From the NCBI GenBank assembly GCA_020636155.1, contig JACJYM010000011.1, positions 1-64,000 of the forward strand: a DNA stretch of 64,000 nucleotides. The letters run 5' to 3'. The position numbers and the translations under genes are program-made. Each line of letters begins with the position of its first letter. Position 1 is the first letter of the stretch. Positions 9,152 through 19,199 of the stretch are shown here, piece by piece. The DNA is from Lewinellaceae bacterium (GTDB lineage Bacteria > Bacteroidota > Bacteroidia > Chitinophagales > Saprospiraceae). The notes under the pieces were generated by a model that had not been told where the DNA came from, did not search any database, and saw only the letters and a program-made list of their open reading frames with translations.

Positions 9152-10885
9152 ATGAAAAGAAATATTTCTCTTCTTTTTTTCATTCCATTGACTCTAATAA
9201 TGATTATAATTTCTTGTAAATCAGAAAATAAGATTCAAGATACTGTGATCTCAATTAGATTGCCTAAAGATCCAGGCATCTTAAATCCGCTGGTTTATTC
9301 TAGTAGTCTCGGACGTGAAGTTTATCAATATATATTTTTACCATTGGCAGACTATGATCCTGCAAGCTTAGATCTGAAGCCGATATTAATTGAAAGAATT
9401 CCAGAGAAAAAAGTAGAAAAAAATGGAATTAGCTATGGCTTTAGAATAAAAAATGAAGCAAAGTGGGATGATGGCTCACCTATTACGGGAAAAGATTATG
9501 AATTCACCTTGAAGGCGGTTCTAAATCCTGGTAGCAATGCAGCTGCCTACAGGACATTGCTGGGGAGAATAAGCCAGGTTGAAGTTTCAGAAGAAGACAG
9601 TAGAAAAGTGACTGTTTTTTTTGAAGACGATTTTCCTTTATCACTGGAGACCTGTATAAATTTTGAATTGTATCCGCAACACATTTATGACCCAAAAAAT
9701 GTTTTGGGAAAATATAGTTTTGAGGATTTTAAAAATTATCAGCTAGATAGTACCCGAGCAGATGGAGATTTGATCGCTTTTACAGATGATTTCAATGGCC
9801 TCAAACATTCAAAGAACATCATACACGGTGCCGGTCCATACCAATTAGTGGAATGGACATCAGATCAATCAATCAAACTTAAAAAAGTGGAAAATTACTG
9901 GGGAAAGGATACCGGAATACCAGCATGTGAACAGAATATTGACGAAATCATTTTTCAAATTATTGCAGATGGTAATACGGCATTTACCCAGTTTGTCAGT
10001 GACAATATCGATGTGTTGCCAGCACTAAGTAGTAGCCAATATGACGAAATTGTACAAAGTCCGCAACTATCTGAAAAGTACGAAATACTTACGCCTCAAC
10101 TTATGAAGTATTATTTTGTCCTACTCAATAATCGGCAGGAACTTCTAAAACATAAAGAGGTACGACAAGCCTTGAACCATCTAATCGATAGAAAACAATT
10201 GATTGATATTTTCGAAAATGGAAAGGCACAGATAATAAATGCCCCATTTCATCCTAGTAAACCCTATTATAACCATGATTTAAAAAATGTAGAATATTCA
10301 GTAAATCAGGCAAGAGAAATCCTTGAAAGTCAAGGATGGCATGATACCAATAACAATGGCACACTCGATAAAAATCTAGATGGCAAGGTTCGGGAATTGG
10401 AGTTGACATTATACGAAAGTGGCAGTGAAATGGGTGATAAAATTGCATTACTAATCAGTGAAGCTGGTAAGAAAGCAGGTATAAAACTGGATATTATAAA
10501 AAAGAGTTTTCGCTTAATAGCGGAAGAAAATATTGCGACTGACGAATTTGACATGGTGCTGGCACAGGCAAGCCAAGATCTCAGCATCGATGACCCCTAC
10601 TCTAAATGGCATTCCTCGAGAATTGGTAAAAAAAGCGGAAATGATGCCAATTATTTTAACGAAAAAGTGGATTCTCTATGTGAAAAGATACGACTTGAAA
10701 ACTCAATGGAGGCCTTGATTCCACTATTTGAAGAACTTGAAACGATCATGTACGACGATTGTCCGGTTCTGTTTTTGTACTCTCCCATCGAGAGAATCGG
10801 AGTTAATCAAAGATTTAAAGGTCAAGGCACTTCAAAACGACCGGGTTATATGGCCAATACTTTTGAATATATCGGGCAAGAATAA
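9152..10885 (+). CDS. ABC transporter substrate-binding lipoprotein, peptide/nickel family (SBP_bac_5)
   Basis: The 577-residue protein has a lipoprotein signal peptide with lipobox IIISC at about Cys22. A family 5 extracellular solute-binding domain follows, with KNEAKWDDGSPITGKDYEF, the hallmark segment of the fold, and later motifs such as EVRQALNHLIDR. Such proteins bind oligopeptides or nickel and deliver them to DppBC-type permeases, and the next two genes encode such permeases. The ligand is not predictable. No ATPase genes are adjacent. Confidence 0.93.
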   Translation: MKRNISLLFFIPLTLIMIIISCKSENKIQDTVISIRLPKDPGILNPLVYSSSLGREVYQYIFLPLADYDPASLDLKPILIERIPEKKVEKNGISYGFRIKNEAKWDDGSPITGKDYEFTLKAVLNPGSNAAAYRTLLGRISQVEVSEEDSRKVTVFFEDDFPLSLETCINFELYPQHIYDPKNVLGKYSFEDFKNYQLDSTRADGDLIAFTDDFNGLKHSKNIIHGAGPYQLVEWTSDQSIKLKKVENYWGKDTGIPACEQNIDEIIFQIIADGNTAFTQFVSDNIDVLPALSSSQYDEIVQSPQLSEKYEILTPQLMKYYFVLLNNRQELLKHKEVRQALNHLIDRKQLIDIFENGKAQIINAPFHPSKPYYNHDLKNVEYSVNQAREILESQGWHDTNNNGTLDKNLDGKVRELELTLYESGSEMGDKIALLISEAGKKAGIKLDIIKKSFRLIAEENIATDEFDMVLAQASQDLSIDDPYSKWHSSRIGKKSGNDANYFNEKVDSLCEKIRLENSMEALIPLFEELETIMYDDCPVLFLYSPIERIGVNQRFKGQGTSKRPGYMANTFEYIGQE

Positions 10886-10966
10886 GCGATGGAGATTATT
10901 ACAAGGTAGATTGGCGTAAAACATAAAAAGGTCAAACTAATGTAAATAAGACTATCTTTGCTTAGT

Positions 10967-12175
10967 ATGAGAGGGTCTTTATTGTTAAGCAGAATCACTT
11001 CATTTGCCTTTACTGTATTACTGGCATCTCTGGTTATTTTTCTATTTCTCTCAACAACTAATGAACAGCGAATCGAACAGGTTTTGGTTCTAAATGGACA
11101 ACAGGAGTCTGTTGATTATGAAAAATACCTAACAGAATATGAGCGATTATATCGAAAAAACAATTTTGACAAAGCTCTTTTTTTCTTTAGTATTTTACCA
11201 AAAAATTATCCATCCAATGTAAGAGAGATTACCAATCCGGATGTACGAAATTCAGTGAAAAAACTTCTGAATAAGGGATATGATTACCGCGATATCAAAG
11301 AGACCATTAATAAATTGCCGGACGGAGTCGATTTGAATAGTCTCATGCTAAACAAACAAGTTGAGTTTTCTTATTTTCCAAAATTTTATTGGCATGGTTT
11401 CGAAAATCAATATTGGTATTGGATTAAGGATATTTCGAGTGGAAATTTTAACCTTTCCTCCAAAGACGGACTGCCAGTCCTAGAAAAAATAGGGAAAGCC
11501 ATGTCTTGGACACTAACTTTTGTGGCTCTTAATGTTATATTCAGTTTGGTATTGTCCTACTTTCTTTTGTTATCCCAACTTTCCAATTTAAACAGTTGGT
11601 GGTCAAAAATCACAGATAATATTTCGTTATTATTGATGAGTATCCCGGCGTTTTGGTTAGCAACATTGGCCGTTATTTATCTGACTAACGATTACTATGG
11701 CATAGGAATTTTTAAAGGTATCGGGATATGGAATAATCATGGTGATAGTGTTTTTTACTATTTGCCTAAATTAATTTTGCCGCTTTTAGTGGTCGTGATA
11801 TTAGATATTGCCGTAATTACAAAAATTGTGAAAGATGTAGCCATTGATGAATACAAGAAGCCTTACATAATGACCTTAAGGTCAAAAGGTGTCGGCAATG
11901 CGATAATTGGAAAGCAACATATATTAAAGAACTCAATAATTCCGACGATAACAGTTATTACTGGATCAGTAGCTCATGCATTAACCGGTAGCCTCTTGAT
12001 TGAGGTGATTTTTAACATTCCAGGTATGGGCAGGTTAATGTATGACTCGATACTGAACCATGATTTTAATACTCTTACTGGCATTTTATTTATTTCAGTA
12101 GTCATTACGGTATTTTTTTATTCTTTAGGTGATGTGTTGTATCGCCTAGCCAATCCCAAAATATTAATCCAATGA
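10967..12175 (+). CDS. ABC transporter permease, DppB/OppB-like
   Basis: The ATG at 10967 gives a 402-residue protein; an upstream in-frame TTG at 10958 is less likely. It has a first helix at about 10-30, then an unusually long non-membrane segment of roughly 145 residues. The BPD_transp_1 core follows with the inner-membrane coupling loop (MTLRSKGVGNAIIGKQHILKN split around the EAA-like Gly) and the family end GSLLIEVIFNIPGMGRLMYDSI. It overlaps the next permease by 4 bases (ATGA), so the two are translationally coupled. It probably forms the transmembrane heterodimer of a peptide importer. Confidence 0.9.
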   Translation: MRGSLLLSRITSFAFTVLLASLVIFLFLSTTNEQRIEQVLVLNGQQESVDYEKYLTEYERLYRKNNFDKALFFFSILPKNYPSNVREITNPDVRNSVKKLLNKGYDYRDIKETINKLPDGVDLNSLMLNKQVEFSYFPKFYWHGFENQYWYWIKDISSGNFNLSSKDGLPVLEKIGKAMSWTLTFVALNVIFSLVLSYFLLLSQLSNLNSWWSKITDNISLLLMSIPAFWLATLAVIYLTNDYYGIGIFKGIGIWNNHGDSVFYYLPKLILPLLVVVILDIAVITKIVKDVAIDEYKKPYIMTLRSKGVGNAIIGKQHILKNSIIPTITVITGSVAHALTGSLLIEVIFNIPGMGRLMYDSILNHDFNTLTGILFISVVITVFFYSLGDVLYRLANPKILIQ

Positions 12176-13323
12176 AAAGTAGGGACACATTGAGAGTTGG
12201 ATTTCAAAGACCTTTTGGATTTTATGCCTCTGTCTTTTACCTTGGAATGGTTTTGGTCATGGCAATTTTTGGTAATATGATTGCCAATGATAAACCCATT
12301 ATAAGTACCGAAGATGGAGTGTTGAGATTTCCTGTTTTTAATTCAAACTATCAGCCGGGTAGCAAAGTCGTTGAACATGTCAATCCCATAATACCATTTT
12401 CATACAATACCATAGACAAAAATGTTACTCGATCCTTACCTCCATTGAGTCGTAATCAGGATGGCAAATTGCACATTATGGGTACTGACAATATCGGAAG
12501 GGATGTTTTCGCAGGGATTATACGAGGTGCTCTGATCGTGATAAAAATAGCGGGTTTGTCTGTATTTATAAGCTTTGTTTTGGGAAGTTTCATTGGGATG
12601 TGTATGGCATATTATGGCAATGAATCTATAAAACTTGGAGCTTTGTCCCTTTTTTTTCTTCTATCGGGAATGGTTTCTTGGATTTATTGGTGGTGTAATT
12701 ATTTCATTTTTTCCTCGACCATTTCAGGCATTAAGTTTGGAATTGGTCTATTATTTATCGTATTCGTAACACTGTTTGGGATTGTTGTTTCCCTTAGGGT
12801 CGAAAAAAATAAGTGGAATATTCCTTTAGATAACCTAGGAATGAAAATTGTTGAGATAATCCGTTCCTTGCCAGGATTTTTCTTCATACTTTTTACACTT
12901 ATCCTGTTTGGTCAAGGCAGTTGGTTTGTGATGGTATTTTTATTGGTATTTATGGTTAGCCCGGCGTTCATACGTCATGCCCGAGCCAATACATTGGCGG
13001 TGATTCGAGAGAATTATATCGAATCAGGACGAGCTATTGGAATAACAGATTTGAAATTAATTTTAAGACATATTTTTCCGAACATTTTAGGGGATCTTGG
13101 AATTATTGCCCTACTGGCATTTATAGAGTGTGTCATGATGGAGGCAGCACTTTCATTTTTAGGTTTGGGATTGCCTGTTGATGAAATGAGTTGGGGAAAG
13201 ATACTGGCTGAATCCAGAAGTGATATTCGTTCATGGTGGCTGGTGATATTTCCAGGCTTGTGTTTGTTTTTTCTAGTGTGGTCATTAAATTATTTAGTCA
13301 ACTATCTTAGAAAGAAAGCATAA
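12172..13323 (+). CDS. ABC transporter permease, DppC/OppC-like, with extra membrane segments
   Basis: This 383-residue permease has the DppC signature MGTDNIGRDVFAGIIRGA before its second helix. Its coupling loop is YIESGRAIGITDLKLILRH, and the family end is AALSFLGLGLPVDEMSWGK. Between the usual helices 2 and 3 there are about 80 additional residues that appear to form two or three extra membrane segments. The loop after helix 1 is also long. The gene starts inside the stop of the upstream permease gene. Confidence 0.9.
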   Translation: MKSRDTLRVGFQRPFGFYASVFYLGMVLVMAIFGNMIANDKPIISTEDGVLRFPVFNSNYQPGSKVVEHVNPIIPFSYNTIDKNVTRSLPPLSRNQDGKLHIMGTDNIGRDVFAGIIRGALIVIKIAGLSVFISFVLGSFIGMCMAYYGNESIKLGALSLFFLLSGMVSWIYWWCNYFIFSSTISGIKFGIGLLFIVFVTLFGIVVSLRVEKNKWNIPLDNLGMKIVEIIRSLPGFFFILFTLILFGQGSWFVMVFLLVFMVSPAFIRHARANTLAVIRENYIESGRAIGITDLKLILRHIFPNILGDLGIIALLAFIECVMMEAALSFLGLGLPVDEMSWGKILAESRSDIRSWWLVIFPGLCLFFLVWSLNYLVNYLRKKA

Positions 13324-13352
13324 ATTTGCACAATACTATTAAAAATGTATTT

Positions 13353-13844
13353 ATGGCAAGTTTAAAATTTGTTCCAGAATCGGACATAGAGGAAATTCTA
13401 ATAAAAGTCGATGAATCCGATAAATATTATGAATCGGTTTTGGAGGAAATTGCTCGTACTCAACCGGCAGTCACCTCTTTTTTAAATGAAGAAAATTTCC
13501 AATTGCTTACAGAAGAAGAATATGAAATGATGTGGTTTGTTTTTGCAATTATCTTCAATTCAATGGAAGCAGTAAACGGTGATTTAGGCGAAATTTCTAT
13601 GGATTTAATAACCAAAAATGAAGAATCCAATTGGGAAAAAATGAATGAATCCAGTGCGGCAAATTTTTATGATAAGGTAAGTATATTCTTTGAGAACTAT
13701 GAACAAGAGGATTTACTCGCCTTTCTGGAAGATATCATTACTCCTGACGAAGATTCTCCAATTTCTAAGGTAGGCGCTGAAATTATTTTTATCAGTTTGA
13801 AATCAATAATGGATAGTTTTATAAAAGAAAATGGCGACAATTAA
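13353..13844 (+). CDS. Hypothetical acidic protein downstream of ABC permeases
   Basis: The likely start is ATG 13353 (163 residues), 29 bases after the permease stop; an in-frame TTG at 13326 would add nine residues. The protein is acidic and helical, with no signal peptide or membrane segment, so it is probably cytoplasmic. I do not recognise a family. Its position suggests it is co-transcribed with the importer genes. Its end overlaps the convergent DUF4783 gene by 4 bases. Confidence 0.6.
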   Translation: MASLKFVPESDIEEILIKVDESDKYYESVLEEIARTQPAVTSFLNEENFQLLTEEEYEMMWFVFAIIFNSMEAVNGDLGEISMDLITKNEESNWEKMNESSAANFYDKVSIFFENYEQEDLLAFLEDIITPDEDSPISKVGAEIIFISLKSIMDSFIKENGDN

Positions 13845-14206
13845 TAATCGTCCAATCTTACTTCCGATACCTTGTCACCTTCAAAATATAAAAATATCCT
13901 GACACTTCCTTTGTCAGTGCTAATTTTCGAAACTTTGTAATTGGTTGATTTAGACTCCCCAGAGTGGATGTTTTCATATTTAGTAATGTTGCGAGTAGCA
14001 AAAAAGCTTTTCAACTTATCTGAAGCCTCTTTACCGGTAAGAAATTGCTGGTTCTCCTTTTCACAATAAGTCACATCACTTGCCATCATTTCAGTCAAAG
14101 ATCCATAATTATTTGCCTGCAATGACTTTAAAAACTTGCCTGAATCTTGAGCTTTTAATACTCCTGAAGTCATTAATATGAGAAATAGTATTTTTTTCAT
14201 TTTCAT
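13841..14206 (-). CDS. DUF4783 family exported protein
   Basis: The 121-residue protein has a clear signal peptide (KKILFLILMTSGVLKAQ). The rest resembles an NTF2/SnoaL-like small alpha-beta fold typical of DUF4783: a short LQANNYGSLTEMMASDVTY segment, then KSFFATRNITKYENIHSG, and a C-terminus with FLYFEGDKVSEVRLDD. The family is common in Bacteroidota and has no known function. It is probably periplasmic. Confidence 0.75.
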   Translation of the reverse strand: MKMKKILFLILMTSGVLKAQDSGKFLKSLQANNYGSLTEMMASDVTYCEKENQQFLTGKEASDKLKSFFATRNITKYENIHSGESKSTNYKVSKISTDKGSVRIFLYFEGDKVSEVRLDDY

Positions 14207-14351
14207 AGTTTAGATTAATCTGGTCATTTACATTATAAATATTACTAATCAAGTATTATGACCAAACTTTGCTTTTTCGTTTAGATAAAACATAGTTTTT
14301 ACCATATTTGTTACTTAATTGAGAAAAAATATAATTGTAACCACACAAGTA

Positions 14352-15869
14352 ATGACGAAGAAATCAAAAAAAGTAGCACTTTTAATTTTAGACGGTTGGG
14401 GAATTGGGAGTAATGATAAGGTGTCGGCGATAGCCAATGCGAATACACCATGTTTTGATAATCTGATGAAAAACAGTCCTCATGCTCAATTGCTTACTCA
14501 TGGTGAGAATGTGGGTCTCCCTGCTGGACAAATGGGAAATTCAGAGGTCGGTCACATTAATATCGGAGCAGGTCGCATTGTATATCAAGAATTGGCTAGA
14601 ATAAATAAAGATATGCGAGAGGGCATATTCCAGAGAAAGGAGGAGTGGCTCAAATTCATTAATCGAGCACAAAACGGGAACAAACGGTTACATTTAATGG
14701 GCTTACTGTCAGATGGAGGGGTACACAGTCATATCAATCATTTGTTGGAAATATTGAAAGACTTAAGGACGTATTCTGATTTGGAAATATATATTCATGC
14801 ATTCTTAGACGGACGAGATACAGATCCAAAATCCGGCATAAAACACGTTGAATCCTTATTGGAAAATATTGAAAATACCAATGCTAGGTTGAGTACCGTC
14901 ATTGGTCGATACTATGCGATGGATCGTGACCACCGATGGGAAAGAACGAAAAAATCCTATGATTTAATGGTCAAAGGAATAGGGGAGTATTCTTCGGATA
15001 TTGTGGCGAAAATACAGCAAGAATACGAGGCTGGAATAACCGATGAATTCATGATACCGATAAATTGTCTTCATGGTCATGAAGGACTGATAGAAAATGG
15101 TGATTCCGTATTTTTTTACAATTTTAGGACGGATAGACCACGTCAATTAACGACGATTTTAACTCAAGAGGCGGTAGAGGACTTTGAATTATACCCTATG
15201 TCGTTGAATTTTTGTACTATGACCAATTATGATGACAAATATCAGGGAATATCCGTCATCTACGAGAAAGAAGACGTTCTAAATACTATTGGGGAGATAT
15301 TGGAATCAAAAGGCAAATCCCAACTTCGCATTGCAGAAACAGAAAAATATCCCCACGTGACCTTTTTCTTTTCGGCAGGTCGAGAAGAACCATTTCAGAA
15401 TGAATACAGAATTATGGTGCCCTCGCCCAAGGTGGCGACTTATGACCTAGCTCCGGAAATGAGTGCGATTGAAATCACGGATCGATTGTTGGATTTTATA
15501 TCGGATAATCCTGTTGATTTTATCTGCTTAAATTTTGCTAATACGGATATGGTGGGTCATACGGGAGTATTTTCAGCGGCCGTAAAAGCTGCTGAAACCG
15601 TGGACAGCTGCTTATGCAGAATTATTAAAAATCTGCGTGATCAATATAGTTTCATAGTGATAGCAGATCATGGAAATTCTGATTTTATGATCAATGACGA
15701 TGGTACGCCTAACACTGCTCATACGACTAATCCCGTGCCAATCATTGTATTGGATAATGGGGTAAAAACAGTTGAAAATGGGGTCTTGGGAGATGTAGCA
15801 CCGACCATTCTCAATTTGATGAATATTGATATTCCAAAAGAAATGTCAGGTAGAATTTTGACCAAATAA
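14352..15869 (+). CDS. gpmI: 2,3-bisphosphoglycerate-independent phosphoglycerate mutase
   Basis: The ATG at 14352 gives a 505-residue enzyme, the normal GpmI length; an in-frame TTG at 14319 would add 11 residues unlike the family. It interconverts 3- and 2-phosphoglycerate in glycolysis with two Mn ions. Visible motifs are LLILDGWGIG (metal Asp), MGNSEVGHINIGAGR with nucleophile Ser64, DGRDTDP in the mobile domain, and VIADHGNSD near the C-terminus. It stands alone on the plus strand. Confidence 0.97.
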   Translation: MTKKSKKVALLILDGWGIGSNDKVSAIANANTPCFDNLMKNSPHAQLLTHGENVGLPAGQMGNSEVGHINIGAGRIVYQELARINKDMREGIFQRKEEWLKFINRAQNGNKRLHLMGLLSDGGVHSHINHLLEILKDLRTYSDLEIYIHAFLDGRDTDPKSGIKHVESLLENIENTNARLSTVIGRYYAMDRDHRWERTKKSYDLMVKGIGEYSSDIVAKIQQEYEAGITDEFMIPINCLHGHEGLIENGDSVFFYNFRTDRPRQLTTILTQEAVEDFELYPMSLNFCTMTNYDDKYQGISVIYEKEDVLNTIGEILESKGKSQLRIAETEKYPHVTFFFSAGREEPFQNEYRIMVPSPKVATYDLAPEMSAIEITDRLLDFISDNPVDFICLNFANTDMVGHTGVFSAAVKAAETVDSCLCRIIKNLRDQYSFIVIADHGNSDFMINDDGTPNTAHTTNPVPIIVLDNGVKTVENGVLGDVAPTILNLMNIDIPKEMSGRILTK

Positions 15870-15872
15870 AAA

Positions 15873-15893
15873 AAGTCCTCGTAGAGAGGACTT
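15873..15893. terminator. Hairpin after gpmI
   Basis: AAGTCCTC and GAGGACTT form an 8-bp stem with a 5-base loop immediately after the gpmI stop. The A-tract lies on the left, so the T-run follows the hairpin only on the minus strand. It may stop antisense transcripts, or act weakly for gpmI. Confidence 0.5.
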
Positions 15894-16040
15894 ACGTACT
15901 AAAGATTAATTTTGACTAAAGGGTATCTTGGTCAATTATACAATAGACTCCTTTACGCTTGATTTCGCTGTATGAAAAATAAAAAAAATTAAAATATTTT
16001 TTATTATGGTTAATAATTATTTGATAGTCAATAATATATG

Positions 16041-16080
16041 AAACAAAAAAAGAGGAAAAATTTTTCCTCTTTTTTTGTTT
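16041..16080. terminator. Bidirectional terminator, 20-bp perfect inverted repeat
   Basis: The 40 bases are a perfect palindrome, with AGAGGAAAAA joined to TTTTTCCTCT and flanked by A7 and T7 tracts. It lies 21 bases after the mscS-like stop on the minus strand and can act in both directions. Confidence 0.8.
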
Positions 16081-16101
16081 TTATTAGATTCTAAACAAAA
16101 A

Positions 16102-16911
16102 TTATTTGTTGAGATCCACTTTCGTTCTTGGGTATGCCACAGGGATACCATTTGCTCCAAGCGCTTTTTTGATGTTTTTATAAGCACCGAAATATACATC
16201 CCAGTAGTCTTCCGGTGTTGCAAAAGGCCTTACTGCTAATAAAATATTATTGGCATCGAATTTTTCGATTTCTATGGTAGGTTCATCACTTAGAACTTTA
16301 GGAGTTTCTTGCAAAGCGCCTTTGATAATTTGCTGGATTTTAGCGAAATCCTCCTCATAAGGCATTGCTACATTGAGATCCACTCTTAGCTTTCCTTTTT
16401 CTGATAGGTTGGTAATGATACCACTGGTTGCTACCCCATTAGGAATAATCACCTTTTTATTATCCAAAGTGGTAATGATGGTATTAAAAACTTGGATTTC
16501 ATCTACATGACCCAATTGACCTTGAACATCTATCAAATCACCTACACGATACGGTTTAAATATTAATATCATAACACCCGATGCAAAATGACCTAATGTG
16601 CCAGACATCGCTGCTCCTATAGCCAAACCAGCACCTGCGAGTAATGCCGCAAAAGCCGTAATCTCTACTCCTACAACTCCAGCAGCAGTCAAGACTACTA
16701 AAACTTTTAGCAATACGCTGACCAATGATTTTAGAAAAGGTTGAATATCCTTGTCCAAGCCCATTTTATCCAATCTCTTTCCTACGATTTTAGAAATTAG
16801 ATTGGCAAGCCAAAAACCAATAATTAAAATTAGTATTGCACCCACTAATTTTGGTACCCACAACATGAAAGCATCCAAAAGGCCTTTGAAATCAAAAGGT
16901 AAATTTTCCAT
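16102..16911 (-). CDS. Small-conductance mechanosensitive channel (MscS family)
   Basis: This 269-residue protein is the length of a minimal MscS. It has three membrane helices in the first ~125 residues. The pore-lining helix is Gly/Ala-rich (AGAGLAIGAAMSGTLGHFASG), followed by the conserved MILIFKPYRVGDLIDV entry to the beta domain. The C-terminal cytoplasmic cage follows. It releases solutes on hypo-osmotic shock from the inner membrane. It is the last gene of a minus-strand run that includes ClC, carbonic anhydrase and bestrophin genes, so an osmotic or ion-balance role for the whole block is plausible. Confidence 0.95.
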   Translation of the reverse strand: MENLPFDFKGLLDAFMLWVPKLVGAILILIIGFWLANLISKIVGKRLDKMGLDKDIQPFLKSLVSVLLKVLVVLTAAGVVGVEITAFAALLAGAGLAIGAAMSGTLGHFASGVMILIFKPYRVGDLIDVQGQLGHVDEIQVFNTIITTLDNKKVIIPNGVATSGIITNLSEKGKLRVDLNVAMPYEEDFAKIQQIIKGALQETPKVLSDEPTIEIEKFDANNILLAVRPFATPEDYWDVYFGAYKNIKKALGANGIPVAYPRTKVDLNK

Positions 16912-16995
16912 AGTTAATTGTTTTTTTATGACTTTTTGACTAATTTATAACTCAAAGTCACATTAAATTTCAATACAAAAATATTTTCAACGAGT

Positions 16996-18036
16996 TTAAT
17001 TATTCACCTTTTCGTGTTCTAATATACCATATTTGGCCTGGTCGATAAAATCATCCGGAAATTTTTCATCACCCGGAAAACCCAATAGGATGTCTCGACC
17101 TGAATAAGGAATGTAATTGGTGCGAAAAATATAATCCCAAATCGCAAGGGATATTCCAAAATTAATTCCATAAGGTTCATTGTCCGGCAGGTCATGGGCA
17201 TGGTGCCAAATATGCATCTCAGGACTATTAAAAATATATTTCATAACAGATCCTAAAATGAAGACTCCAAATAGAACAATTCCCAAACAAATTCCAAATT
17301 TTTCAATTGGCATGTGTCCATCGAGGTAATTAAAATCGGCCAATCCAAAATAAGCAACAATAGCAACCAAGAGAGCTAAAATACCTCCGGTGTACCTTCC
17401 ACTGACACTGATGTTGCTATGATTGTAATGCCCAATAGTTAATGCAAAAATGTGAATAGCAAAAAAATCATAAAGGCCAATTCCAAGCAAAGCCAATGGC
17501 AAATATTCTATGCTGCGATATACCACGGTTTCCATCCAGTGATATCGAAGATGTGCCGCAAATCCCATCTCCTTGACCGAGTGATGTACTTTGTGAAATT
17601 GCCATAGCCATTCTACTCTGTGTAGAAGTCTATGTGTCCACCATTGTACAAAATCCCTGACTAAAAATCCGATAAGAACAATAATCCAAAGTGGCTGTCT
17701 CACCAAAGGGTTAATCTCTGAGAGGTCGATATTGGTGAGTTTTAATACGGCGCTATTAAAAAAATTCACAACAACCGATGATGCCGCATTATAAATAATA
17801 AGTGAAAACAGGAAAAAATTGAAAAACATGTAGAAAAAGTCTAACCAAAAATCTTTTCTGAATTTTGGCTGGTTGACCCTCCAGGGCTTTATCCATTCTA
17901 GGATAAAAAAGAATGCTGATACCAATATTAGCCAATAAAAATAATTGTGCCATGTAGGATGAGTGATTTCATTATAAAGGTAGCTGGCATAACCTCCATA
18001 AGCGTTTAATATGGTTTTTAAAACATCCATTTTCAA
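16996..18036 (-). CDS. Sterol desaturase / fatty acid hydroxylase superfamily membrane enzyme
   Basis: The 346-residue protein has four to six membrane helices. It carries the histidine boxes of the di-iron hydroxylase superfamily: HRLLH (about 134-138), HKVHHS, HYNHSN and HIWHHAHD. Members hydroxylate or desaturate lipids at a membrane di-iron centre using oxygen. Which lipid is used here is unknown. It lies 84 bases upstream of mscS and 128 bases downstream of the bestrophin gene on the same strand. Confidence 0.9.
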   Translation of the reverse strand: MKMDVLKTILNAYGGYASYLYNEITHPTWHNYFYWLILVSAFFFILEWIKPWRVNQPKFRKDFWLDFFYMFFNFFLFSLIIYNAASSVVVNFFNSAVLKLTNIDLSEINPLVRQPLWIIVLIGFLVRDFVQWWTHRLLHRVEWLWQFHKVHHSVKEMGFAAHLRYHWMETVVYRSIEYLPLALLGIGLYDFFAIHIFALTIGHYNHSNISVSGRYTGGILALLVAIVAYFGLADFNYLDGHMPIEKFGICLGIVLFGVFILGSVMKYIFNSPEMHIWHHAHDLPDNEPYGINFGISLAIWDYIFRTNYIPYSGRDILLGFPGDEKFPDDFIDQAKYGILEHEKVNN

Positions 18037-18164
18037 TAATAATTGAGTATAATAACCACAAATTTACACCAGATTTTGCCAATCCTATCGTAATAGCTGT
18101 GACACTTTAATGGTTAATCTTCTACATAGTTGAATTTTAATTGTTCTCGACTTCCTTCTTCATT

Positions 18165-19199
18165 TTACATCAAAATATCATCGACTGATTTTACTTTTTT
18201 CGGAATATCTTTCTCGTTAAGCATTTGTAATAAATCAATCTCTATAGTGCGACATAGTGAGTACATTGGGATATCGTTGGACATTCCTTGGAATGGATTT
18301 TCAGAATAATCACCCACGACTTCCATCATGATATAAATCCAAGCGACGAGAACGGTAATAAAAACGGAAGCGGTAATGCCGATAGTGCCTAGCTGAGAAA
18401 GCTCCGGTATCATGCTAAATGGTAGTAAGAAAATAAAAATTCCTGTAAAATATCGACTCATATTAGCATATTGACGAGGAAAGGGAAAGTTCTTAATGCG
18501 TTCATTTTTTCCCTGAGCTTCAATTAAATTGCCTAGCATTTTCTCCATTTCTATATGTCTAAAATCATCAATAAGACCTTGTATTCTAAGGTCAGTCAAG
18601 TCCCGTGATTGCTCGTTAATGATTTGAGTAGCAGTGTTAGACATGTTGATAAGCCGATTCCGTTCATCTTCTGGCAAATAATGTTCGATCTCGTTTTCCG
18701 TAATGCCATCATCGATTAATCCTATTCCATATTCTTGTTGATATTTTTTAGCTGTTCTTGCTATATGTCCTTTTTGGCTTATGTGTTCCCACTCAGCGGG
18801 CATCAATAGTTGACTTCTGTGTGCATAAGTCCATGCTATATGACGGTATATGAGTCGCTTTTTAACCGTATAAATTTCTGTCTCACTATATTCACGATTT
18901 GTAAAAATATTGGTGATGTAGCCATCCACGAAGATGCCCCATATTCGGCTATAATTGATAATACTACCCCATATTTTGCGAGCTTCCCATAATCTGTCGT
19001 AAGATTGGCTGTTTTTAAAGCCTACATAAAAGGCGACCGCTGTACCTATCACGGATATCGGAAGCCAGGGAATGCTTATATTTATAATATTTTGTGTGTA
19101 CAAAAATGTGATTGTACCAACATATAGGAATAACCAGATAAAATGATGTCCTGACCATTTCATCAATTTTATAAAAGGTATGTTTTTAGAAACTATCAT
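18165..19199 (-). CDS. Bestrophin-family anion channel
   Basis: This 344-residue protein matches bacterial bestrophin (UPF0187). The signature KNSQSYDRLWEARKIWG sits after the second helix, and GDYSENPFQGMSNDIPM is near the C-terminus, where animal homologues form the calcium clasp. Four membrane helices are visible (about 20-70 and 240-285). Family members are pentameric channels for chloride, bicarbonate or, in some bacteria, cations. The gene's start overlaps the carbonic anhydrase stop by 4 bases (ATGA), so they are translationally coupled; this favours a bicarbonate role by inference. Confidence 0.92.
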   Translation of the reverse strand: MIVSKNIPFIKLMKWSGHHFIWLFLYVGTITFLYTQNIINISIPWLPISVIGTAVAFYVGFKNSQSYDRLWEARKIWGSIINYSRIWGIFVDGYITNIFTNREYSETEIYTVKKRLIYRHIAWTYAHRSQLLMPAEWEHISQKGHIARTAKKYQQEYGIGLIDDGITENEIEHYLPEDERNRLINMSNTATQIINEQSRDLTDLRIQGLIDDFRHIEMEKMLGNLIEAQGKNERIKNFPFPRQYANMSRYFTGIFIFLLPFSMIPELSQLGTIGITASVFITVLVAWIYIMMEVVGDYSENPFQGMSNDIPMYSLCRTIEIDLLQMLNEKDIPKKVKSVDDILM

